From assembly GCA_009993495.1 (NCBI GenBank), contig JAACTI010000124.1:1-7747 (forward strand): a DNA stretch of 7,747 bases. Reading direction: 5' to 3'. Position numbers and translations under genes: made by a program. The stretch is from Deltaproteobacteria bacterium (GTDB lineage Bacteria > Desulfobacterota > Desulfuromonadia > Desulfuromonadales > Geopsychrobacteraceae). Below are positions 1-5,115 of the stretch, piece by piece; position 1 is the stretch's first letter; each line of letters opens with the position of its first letter. The notes beneath the pieces were generated by a model. The model saw nothing but the letters and a program-made list of their open reading frames with translations, had not been told where the DNA came from and did not search any database.

Positions 1-2
1 CT

Positions 3-38
3 AAGGGTGGCCTGTGTGTACGGGCCACCCTTTTTTTT
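3..38 (+). terminator. Rho-independent terminator just upstream of the barrel gene
   Basis: A perfect 10-bp inverted repeat (AAGGGTGGCC at 3-12, GGCCACCCTT at 23-32) encloses a 10-nt loop and runs into eight T residues (31-38). This is a textbook intrinsic terminator for plus-strand transcription. On the minus strand there is no comparable T-run after the stem, so it is directional. It most likely ends a gene to the left of the window. It lies only 30 nt before the next start codon, so it may also act on transcripts entering that gene. Confidence 0.9.
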
Positions 39-56
39 AAACAACTTTCAACCAAC

Positions 57-62
57 AAGGAG
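57..62 (+). promoter_or_regulatory. Shine-Dalgarno AAGGAG that selects the ATG at 69
   Basis: AAGGAG touches the ATG at 63 with no spacer but lies 6 nt before the in-frame ATG at 69. The second spacing is functional and the first is not, so translation of the barrel protein should begin at 69. Confidence 0.75.
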
Positions 63-68
63 ATGCGC

Positions 69-821
69 ATGGCGATCAAAAGTCTGTTGCTAGGGTGTTT
101 GTTAAGTCTGGTCTGGTTGTTGCCGGTGTACGCTGATGAGATTCTGTCCCTCAAAGTCGGTTATCAGTTGATGTCGGCAGAGGGAACCTTTGCCGGACAA
201 AAAAACGGCATTGGGACAAGCCTGGATTTAGAAAACGATTTTGATGTTGATAACAGCCAGGGACTGACGGGTGAACTTGCCTTTTCTCTGGGAGATTTTC
301 GTTTGTCGGCGGGGTATTTGCCCCTGGATATTTCCGGGGAAACTGATGGCAGCAGCTTTACGTTTAACGGTACCACCTTTACAACCTCAGCCACCGGCGA
401 TATTAAGGCCGACATTTACGATGTTGGTCTGACCTGGTATCTGCTGAATTTTGATGATCTGCCGATCCGGGTTCAATTGGGGCCAGAATTGGCAGTTAAA
501 GCCATTGATGCTGATCTCAGCGTTAAAGAAAAATCTGGCGCTCTCGACGAATCGGTCAGTGGGCTGGTGCCGATACCGACTCTGGGGGGACGCGTGCGTT
601 TGGCCTTGGCCGATTTCTTGGGTCTGGTTGGTCGTGTCGGTTATATGCAGTACAGCGGCAATCACTATACTGATGCCGAAGTGCAGCTTGAATTTTCGCC
701 TCTACCTTTGGTTGGCCTCTACGGCGGCTATCGGCTTCTCGATTTGAAGGTGGATGAATCGGATGTCTTGCTTGATGCCAGCTTCAGCGGGCCCTTTGTT
801 GGGGCGCTGGTCAGGTTTTAA
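69..821 (+). CDS. Outer-membrane beta-barrel protein, secreted via Sec signal peptide
   Basis: Predicted product of 250 residues, counted from the ATG at 69 because of the Shine-Dalgarno spacing; an ATG at 63 is in frame but abuts the ribosome site. The N-terminus is a clear signal peptide: Lys near the start, a Leu/Val-rich core and a VYA-DE signal-peptidase-I site after about residue 22. The mature part alternates hydrophobic and polar residues in short strands separated by Gly/Asp/Ser turns, and the last residues (VGALVRF) end in Phe, the classic BAM-recognised C-terminal beta-signal. These features support a small outer-membrane barrel. Strand number and substrate cannot be read from the sequence, and no named porin family is recognised. 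An LLGC string near the N-terminus resembles a lipobox but comes too early. The gene follows a strong terminator by 30 nt, and its last 11 bp overlap the convergent methyltransferase gene. Confidence 0.85.
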   Translation: MAIKSLLLGCLLSLVWLLPVYADEILSLKVGYQLMSAEGTFAGQKNGIGTSLDLENDFDVDNSQGLTGELAFSLGDFRLSAGYLPLDISGETDGSSFTFNGTTFTTSATGDIKADIYDVGLTWYLLNFDDLPIRVQLGPELAVKAIDADLSVKEKSGALDESVSGLVPIPTLGGRVRLALADFLGLVGRVGYMQYSGNHYTDAEVQLEFSPLPLVGLYGGYRLLDLKVDESDVLLDASFSGPFVGALVRF

Positions 822-830
822 ATTTTTTTT
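785..830 (+). terminator. Possible intrinsic terminator overlapping the end of the barrel gene
   Basis: CAGCG (785-789) can pair with CGCTG (805-809), with an inner CCC/GGG pairing (792-794 with 801-803). This is followed after 6 nt by a broken T-tract, TTTT at 816-819 and eight Ts at 823-830. The stem has an asymmetric internal loop and the T-tract is displaced, so this is a weak candidate. It is attractive because the genes converge here with no other space for a terminator. Confidence 0.35.
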
Positions 831-1437
831 CCAAAAGGACGGTGCTGAATTCGTCGAGCATGCGGTTTTTCAGGAGGTTAAAGCCGAGTTTTTGGTAACG
901 CCGGCGTACCTCATAATTGTATTCCCATAAAATTCCCGAGAGTAACAAACGCCCGCCCGGGCGCAGGCGCCCGGCGAGATCAACGGCGATATCCAGCAGG
1001 ATATCGCCGTAAATATTGGCGACGACAAAATCAAAATTATCTTGCGGGAAATGCTCAAGGGTGCCGCAGTAGTGCTGAAGACGGTGTTCCAGACCGTTCA
1101 ACTGACTATTGCGTTGGCAGCTGGCAACGGCAGCGGGATCAACGTCGATACACCAGCACTGATCGGCCCCGCAGCGCAGACAGGCCAAGGCCAAAATGCC
1201 GGTGCCGCTGCCTAGATCAAGCACCCTGGCCGTACGCATTTTCTGCTCCAGAATCAATTCCAGACAACTGTGGGTTGTTTCATGCTCACCCGAACCGAAG
1301 GCCCCACGTTCCAGGCGCAAAATTAATTTGTCGGCTGGAGCCGGAGTATCTGGCGGTAGAATAACCAGTCGCGTACCGATTTCTATCGGGCGGTAGTCGC
1401 GCCGCAGGGAGGTATGGATAAGATTGCTATTTGCCAT
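811..1437 (-). CDS. PrmA-like SAM-dependent methyltransferase lacking the N-terminal substrate domain
   Basis: The product is 208 residues from the ATG at 1435-1437, which has GGGAG 5 nt upstream; an in-frame TTG at 1447-1449 is less likely. It is a class I methyltransferase of the ribosomal protein L11 methyltransferase (PrmA) family. Visible landmarks are GAFGSGEHETT (45-55, the PrmA AFGTGxHxTT signature), the SAM-binding VLDLGSGTG (72-80), the acidic IDVDP (97-101) and VVANI (138-142, the NxxY-like catalytic strand region), then the GGRLLLSGIL beta-strand. Full PrmA is about 290 residues; this protein begins at the linker and lacks the roughly 85-residue N-terminal domain that presents L11. 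Whether it still trimethylates L11 is therefore doubtful, and another protein or small-molecule substrate is possible. It follows the AEC permease by 15 nt in a likely operon. It has seven Cys, including the cluster C86, C89, C94, C96. Confidence 0.82.
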   Translation of the reverse strand: MANSNLIHTSLRRDYRPIEIGTRLVILPPDTPAPADKLILRLERGAFGSGEHETTHSCLELILEQKMRTARVLDLGSGTGILALACLRCGADQCWCIDVDPAAVASCQRNSQLNGLEHRLQHYCGTLEHFPQDNFDFVVANIYGDILLDIAVDLAGRLRPGGRLLLSGILWEYNYEVRRRYQKLGFNLLKNRMLDEFSTVLLEKKFKT

Positions 1438-1442
1438 GACCA

Positions 1443-1447
1443 CTCCC
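1443..1447 (-). promoter_or_regulatory. Shine-Dalgarno GGGAG for the PrmA-like gene
   Basis: On the minus strand GGGAG lies 5 nt before the ATG at 1437. It falls inside the N-terminal extension that a TTG start at 1449 would give, so it favours the shorter protein. Confidence 0.65.
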
Positions 1448-1452
1448 AATTT

Positions 1453-2397
1453 TCATAAGCCATTGTGACGCAGCAAAAGGAGCAACAGAGTATAGCTAAA
1501 AGCTGAAGCCAGGGTCGACAGCATAACAATTGATCCGGCCAGTTCGGCGTCGGCTTTGAGCTGGTGGGCCATGATGTAGGTGGCAGTAGCCGCCGGAGTG
1601 CCTGCGAGGAGCAAGCCGATACTCAGATCCATGCCCTGAACCTTACCCAGGAGCAGTAGGGGTAAGGCAATGAGGGGCAAGAGTGCCAGTTTGAAAAAAG
1701 TTGCTATGCCGGCGGATTTTAAATCGCCCTTTAAGCGCTGCAAGGAAAAGCCACCGCCAATCGCCAGCAATGCCAGGGGCAGGGTGATGCCGGCAATAAT
1801 GGCCAGGCTGCGATCAAGAATAACCGGCACCGGCAGCTGGTAAAAGCTCCAGAAAATACCCGCAAAGGATGACAGAATCAGAGGGTTGAGCAGGATCTCG
1901 CGCCACCAATTTTTTTTGGGCCCCTCTGGGTTGAGGTGGCGCTGTGGCCGGATGAGGGCAATGATAGCGAAAAAATTGAGCACCGGCACCAGGAAACCCA
2001 TCAGAATGCTGGCGCGGGTCAGGCCGACTTCACCATAGGCGTTGAGGCAGATGGCCAGACCGATATAGGCCAGATTGCCGCGAAAACTGCCCTGGCTGAA
2101 ACTGCCAAGACTTGCCGGTCTATAGCCACGCAAGTGACCATAGGCGTAGCTGAGGCAAAACATCAGGCCGATGGCCAGGGAGGAGCCGACAACCAGGGGC
2201 GCATTGAAATAGCTGAAAAAATCGGCCTTGGCAATTTTATAAAAGAGCAGGGCGGGCAGAAAGATCAGATAGACCAGCCGGTTGGTCTGATGAATGAAAT
2301 TAACGTCAATCAAGCGAATGCGACGCAAGAAGGCCCCCAGGCCGATGACCAGAAAAACCGGTAAGACAATGGTAACTGTTTCGTGAAAAAATTGCAC
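1453..2397 (-). CDS. AEC-family (auxin efflux carrier-like) membrane transporter
   Basis: The 314-residue integral membrane protein is of the size and layout of AEC/Mem_trans permeases (PF03547), which usually have about 10 helices in two repeated halves. Hydrophobic helices span most of the chain. The first half includes TM1 with LPVFLVIGLGAFLRR (12-26) and the segment GSFRGNLAYIGLAICLNAYG, typical of the family's crossover region. The second half has the GTPAATATYIMAHQLKAD motif, followed by a Leu-rich final helix. Bacterial members export or exchange small carboxylates such as malate or malonate, but the substrate cannot be assigned here. The start is GTG with a perfect AGGAGG 5 nt upstream; no better ATG exists nearby. 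It is the first gene of a leftward pair with the PrmA-like gene, divergent from the two-component operon. Confidence 0.9.
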   Translation of the reverse strand: MQFFHETVTIVLPVFLVIGLGAFLRRIRLIDVNFIHQTNRLVYLIFLPALLFYKIAKADFFSYFNAPLVVGSSLAIGLMFCLSYAYGHLRGYRPASLGSFSQGSFRGNLAYIGLAICLNAYGEVGLTRASILMGFLVPVLNFFAIIALIRPQRHLNPEGPKKNWWREILLNPLILSSFAGIFWSFYQLPVPVILDRSLAIIAGITLPLALLAIGGGFSLQRLKGDLKSAGIATFFKLALLPLIALPLLLLGKVQGMDLSIGLLLAGTPAATATYIMAHQLKADAELAGSIVMLSTLASAFSYTLLLLLLRHNGL

Positions 2398-2402
2398 TTG
2401 GG

Positions 2403-2408
2403 CCTCCT
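2403..2408 (-). promoter_or_regulatory. Shine-Dalgarno AGGAGG supporting a GTG start
   Basis: On the minus strand AGGAGG (2408 down to 2403) is followed by a 5-nt spacer and GTG at 2397-2395. The full-consensus ribosome site justifies the non-ATG start of the AEC permease. Confidence 0.85.
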
Positions 2409-2418
2409 GCGGCGTCAG

Positions 2419-2447
2419 AGAATAGCGCGTAACTTTTACCGATACAA
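2419..2447 (-). promoter_or_regulatory. Weak candidate sigma-70 promoter for the AEC/PrmA-like pair
   Basis: On the minus strand TTGTAT (2447-2442) and TATTCT (2424-2419) are separated by exactly 17 nt. The -35 matches consensus at only three of six positions and the -10 at four. Position, about 20 nt before the Shine-Dalgarno, is reasonable. It overlaps the left copy of the tandem repeat described at 2429-2462. Confidence 0.3.
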
Positions 2448-2462
2448 CCGAAACTGTTACCG
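2429..2462. repeat. Tandem 13-bp repeat, 21-bp period, in the divergent intergenic region
   Basis: GTAACTTTTACCG (2429-2441) and GAAACTGTTACCG (2450-2462) match at 11 of 13 positions, and their starts are 21 bp apart, about two turns of B-DNA. Each copy has a GTAA...TTAC-like internal symmetry, better in the first. Same-face spacing is typical of paired operator sites for a dimeric regulator. The first copy lies within the spacer of the candidate AEC promoter. The cognate protein is unknown. Confidence 0.45.
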
Positions 2463-2557
2463 CTGGATTCTTTGGAACCTCAGATGAGCCCTTCCATGGC
2501 GACCTCGGGCTTACGCATGGTGAAAATTACATTGAATTTTTGAGGCGTGCCTATGTC

Positions 2558-2586
2558 TGGACACCGAGAGCCTGTCTGTGTAGAAT
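2558..2586 (+). promoter_or_regulatory. Sigma-70-type promoter of the two-component/protease operon
   Basis: TGGACA (2558-2563) and TAGAAT (2581-2586) are each one mismatch from consensus and are separated by the optimal 17 bp. Transcription would begin around 2593, leaving a leader of about 35 nt before the kinase ATG at 2628. This is the best promoter-like match in the intergenic region. It implies vegetative expression of the kinase and regulator rather than sigma-54-dependent autoregulation at this site. Confidence 0.6.
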
Positions 2587-2627
2587 ATTCAACATTTATT
2601 GTCGGCGGGTGAAAAGGGGCGAATATT

Positions 2628-3797
2628 ATGGGAGTGACGGGGCAAAAGCTGTACCAGCGCTTCACTATGACACGCCAGAAGTTGCTGCGGTTACTGATTC
2701 TGGCGGTCGTGATCAGCGTTATCAGTCTTTTGCATTATACGACGACAACCGACCATTCGCACGTTCATGATATTTATCGACGGCTTTATTATATTCCGGT
2801 TGTCTTTGGCGGTATCTGGTTTGGCCTCAGTGGCGGTCTCAGCACGGCGTTGCTGGTGTCGGTTATCTATGCGCCCCATGTTTTGTTTCAATGGGGCCGC
2901 ATGCCAACTGAACACCCGGAGCAGTACCTGGAAATTTTGCTGTATAACGTCATCGGGGTCATTACCGGAGCACTCGCTTCGCGTGAACATTCTCAGCGAC
3001 TCCGGGCCGAGAAAGCCGCTGAACGCCTGGCGGACAGCTACGCCAAATTGCGCGAACAGGCGGATATGATCATCGAAATTGAAGATCAGTTGCGACGTGC
3101 CGACCGTTTAGCCGCCCTTGGTGAACTGTCGGCGGGTATGGCCCATGAAATTCGCAACCCTCTTGGTTCGATTCGGGGCACGGCGGAAATATTGCGCGAT
3201 GCGTTTGCGCCCGATGACAAATACGCTGAATTTACGGTTATTTTAATGAAGGAAGTCGATCGGCTGAATCAGGTGCTCGAAGACTTTTTGCATTTTGTCC
3301 GACCTGAACCCGTAGAAAAACAGAAATTTTTGCCCGCCGAGGCCCTGCGCGAGGTGTTGCAACTGGCCGAAGTGCAGGCGCGCAAGGCGGGGGTTGACAT
3401 TGTCACCGAGATTCCCGAACTCCCTCAGGTTCAAGGGAACAGCGGCCAGTTGAAACAGGTTTTTCTCAACCTGATACTCAATGCGGTCCAGGCTATGTCC
3501 GCTGGCGGTCGGCTTGAGGTTGATGCCAGGCAGGGTGGTAACTGGGTTATTTGCCGGTTTACCGACAACGGCCCCGGAATCGCCGCTGAGAACCTTGAGC
3601 GGATTTTTAATCCATTTTTTACCACCAAACAGGAAGGCTCCGGCCTGGGCCTGGCTATTGCCCATCGCATTGTCGACAGCGTTGCCGGGAAATTGCAGGT
3701 TGAGAGTCGGCTTGGGCAGGGGACAACCTTTACCCTGAGGTTAGCAGTTGCAGACAATCTGGGAGCAAAGCATGAAAAAACAAGTTCTGGTCATTGA
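2628..3797 (+). CDS. Membrane-bound NtrB/ZraS-like sensor histidine kinase
   Basis: The 389-residue kinase autophosphorylates on His and passes phosphate to the regulator encoded next. The positively charged N-terminus is followed by about four hydrophobic segments (roughly 17-36, 54-70, 71-89, 98-117) with only short loops, a KdpD-like 4-TM arrangement without a large periplasmic sensor domain. The first loop holds H43, H45 and H47. A charged helix (about 118-165) links to the HisKA domain with the H-box HEIRNPL at 173-179 (phosphoacceptor H173). The HATPase_c domain shows the N-box around NLILNAVQAM (281-290), DNGPGI (313-318), FNPFFTTK (327-334) and GSGLGLAI (337-344), all intact. The start at 2628 has only a moderate AAGGGG 8 nt upstream; an internal ATG at 2667 lacks any ribosome site and would trim the charged N-terminus. 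Its 3' end overlaps the regulator gene by 26 bp, indicating coupled synthesis. The signal sensed is unknown. Confidence 0.92.
   Translation: MGVTGQKLYQRFTMTRQKLLRLLILAVVISVISLLHYTTTTDHSHVHDIYRRLYYIPVVFGGIWFGLSGGLSTALLVSVIYAPHVLFQWGRMPTEHPEQYLEILLYNVIGVITGALASREHSQRLRAEKAAERLADSYAKLREQADMIIEIEDQLRRADRLAALGELSAGMAHEIRNPLGSIRGTAEILRDAFAPDDKYAEFTVILMKEVDRLNQVLEDFLHFVRPEPVEKQKFLPAEALREVLQLAEVQARKAGVDIVTEIPELPQVQGNSGQLKQVFLNLILNAVQAMSAGGRLEVDARQGGNWVICRFTDNGPGIAAENLERIFNPFFTTKQEGSGLGLAIAHRIVDSVAGKLQVESRLGQGTTFTLRLAVADNLGAKHEKTSSGH
3761..3765 (+). promoter_or_regulatory. Shine-Dalgarno GGGAG inside the kinase gene, for the regulator ATG at 3772
   Basis: GGGAG ends 6 nt before the ATG at 3772, at which the receiver domain begins with the expected MKKQVLVIDDD. 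This excludes the in-frame TTG at 3748, which would add eight residues without a ribosome site. Confidence 0.75.
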
Positions 3798-5115
3798 TGA
3801 TGACGCTTCCTTGCGTCGCGTGATCGAGTTCACCCTCGATCAGGCCGGTTACGAGGTGTTCATCGCAGCTTCGGGTGAAGAGGGCCTTGACCTTTATCGC
3901 CGTCATCGACCAGCCCTCGTCATGACAGACGTTCAGATGTCGGGTATCAGTGGGTATGCTGTGCTCGAACAGATTCGCCAGCTTGATCCCGACGCCCTGG
4001 TTATTTTGATTACCGCGTTCAGTTCGGTCGAAAATGCCGTTGAGGCGATTCGCAAAGGGGCTTACAACTATATTACCAAACCCTTCAGCCGTGACCAGTT
4101 GACCCTGGCGGTTGACAAGGCTTTTGAATACCGCGGTTTGCGCCGTGAAAATGTGCAATTAAAAAATGTGCTACAAGCGGATCACGGTGTCGAAATTATT
4201 GGCAATTCGCCCGAAATGAAACGCCTGATGCAGCGGGTCGACAAGGTTGCCGCCAGCCAGGTTTCGGTGCTGCTGACCGGTGAAAGCGGCACCGGTAAGG
4301 AGGTGGTTGCACAAACCCTGCACCGCCGCTCAGAACGTGCCGGTCGTCCCTTCGTGGCGGTCAATTGTGCCGCAATCCCGCGCGATTTGATCGAAAGTGA
4401 ATTGTTTGGCCACATCAAAGGCTCCTTTACCGGGGCGGTTAAAGATCGGCAGGGCAAGTTTTCCCTGGCCAACGGTGGGACTCTGTTTCTCGATGAAATT
4501 GGCGAAATGCCCCTGGAGTTGCAACCCAAATTGCTGCGCGCTCTGCAGGAACAGGAAATCGAACCCGTCGGTGGGACCCCCGAATCCGTCGATGTGCGGG
4601 TTATCGCCGCGACCAATCGCGAGTTGGAGCTAGAAATGGAACAAGGACGTTTTCGAGACGATCTCTATTATCGTCTGGCGGTTGTGCCCTTGCGGATTCC
4701 GGCCCTGCGCGAGCGCGAAGGCGATATTCCCCTTTTACTGAAATTCTTTTTGCAAAAACATGCGGGTTCCAAGGTGCAGGTCGATCCCGAGGTTATCGAA
4801 AAATTAACCCACTATGCTTGGCCGGGAAATGTGCGTGAAATGGAGAATGTCGTCGAACAGATGTTGATCCTACGTGCAGACGATCGCCTGGGCATCGATG
4901 ATCTGCCGCCACGCATCAGCCGCAGAAGTGCCCCCGGACATGGGGTGTTGAATTTGCCCGACGAAGGTTATTCCCTTGAAGATCTCGAACGTGAAGCCGT
5001 TGTTTATGCCCTGAATAAAAGTAACTGGAACAAGTCTAAAGCTGCTGATTTTCTAAGAATTCCACGCCATACTCTACTTTATCGTCTGGAAAAATATGCT
5101 ATACGTCAAGACTAA
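3772..5115 (+). CDS. Sigma-54-dependent NtrC-family response regulator
   Basis: The 447-residue regulator has three domains. The receiver (about 3-118) has the acidic pocket D9-D11, phosphoacceptor D53 (MTDVQMSG), T81 and K103 (TKPF). The AAA+ domain (about 142-370) has Walker A GESGTGKE (170-177), the sigma-54 contact loop as GSFTGA (217-222), Walker B TLFLDE (237-242), and the RFRDDLYYRL arginine-finger region (293-302). The C-terminal FIS-type helix-turn-helix (about 401-444) contains NKSKAADFLRIPRHTLLYRLEKY-like spacing. Phosphorylation by the upstream kinase should trigger oligomerisation, enhancer binding and ATP-driven remodelling of sigma-54 holoenzyme. Overall resemblance is to ZraR/AtoC-type activators. 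The usual GAFTGA loop carries Ser in place of the first Ala. The gene overlaps the kinase gene by 26 bp and the protease gene by 20 bp. Target genes are unknown; the adjacent protease suggests envelope stress. Confidence 0.95.
   Translation: MKKQVLVIDDDASLRRVIEFTLDQAGYEVFIAASGEEGLDLYRRHRPALVMTDVQMSGISGYAVLEQIRQLDPDALVILITAFSSVENAVEAIRKGAYNYITKPFSRDQLTLAVDKAFEYRGLRRENVQLKNVLQADHGVEIIGNSPEMKRLMQRVDKVAASQVSVLLTGESGTGKEVVAQTLHRRSERAGRPFVAVNCAAIPRDLIESELFGHIKGSFTGAVKDRQGKFSLANGGTLFLDEIGEMPLELQPKLLRALQEQEIEPVGGTPESVDVRVIAATNRELELEMEQGRFRDDLYYRLAVVPLRIPALREREGDIPLLLKFFLQKHAGSKVQVDPEVIEKLTHYAWPGNVREMENVVEQMLILRADDRLGIDDLPPRISRRSAPGHGVLNLPDEGYSLEDLEREAVVYALNKSNWNKSKAADFLRIPRHTLLYRLEKYAIRQD

Noticed and set aside
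93..104. LLGC near the N-terminus of the barrel protein as a lipobox
   Set aside because: The Cys comes only about ten residues in, before the hydrophobic core ends, and a good VYA signal-peptidase-I site follows; a C-terminal Phe also marks an integral barrel.
1936..2364. Plus-strand open frame of 142 codons opposite the AEC permease
   Set aside because: It is Ala/Gln/Asp-rich and mirrors the hydrophobic codons of the permease on the other strand; no ribosome site.
2498..2517. TGGCGACCTCGGGC considered as a sigma-54 -24/-12 promoter
   Set aside because: The distance between GG and GC is 9 rather than 10 nt and the -12 side lacks TTGC, so it does not meet the consensus. No other convincing -24/-12 site was found in the non-coding stretches.
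2486..2520. Overlapping inverted repeats GAGCCC/GGGCTT and CCATG/CATGG in the divergent region
   Set aside because: Arms are only 5-6 bp with long loops and mutually exclusive pairing; no T-run follows, so neither terminator nor clear operator can be supported.
2583..2627. GAATATT repeated at 2583-2589 and 2621-2627 as a leader hairpin or operator
   Set aside because: The first copy overlaps the -10 box and would lie outside the transcript, and AT-rich heptamers recur by chance; there is no further extension of the match.
3243..3757. Minus-strand open frames of 108-140 codons opposite the kinase gene
   Set aside because: They lie antisense to an intact, motif-complete kinase, have no ribosome sites or recognisable domains, and their composition is what codon bias on the other strand produces.
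4182..4616. Minus-strand open frame of 144 codons opposite the regulator's AAA+ domain
   Set aside because: The plus strand encodes Walker A, GSFTGA and Walker B here; the antisense product is Ser/Arg/Pro-rich with no family resemblance.
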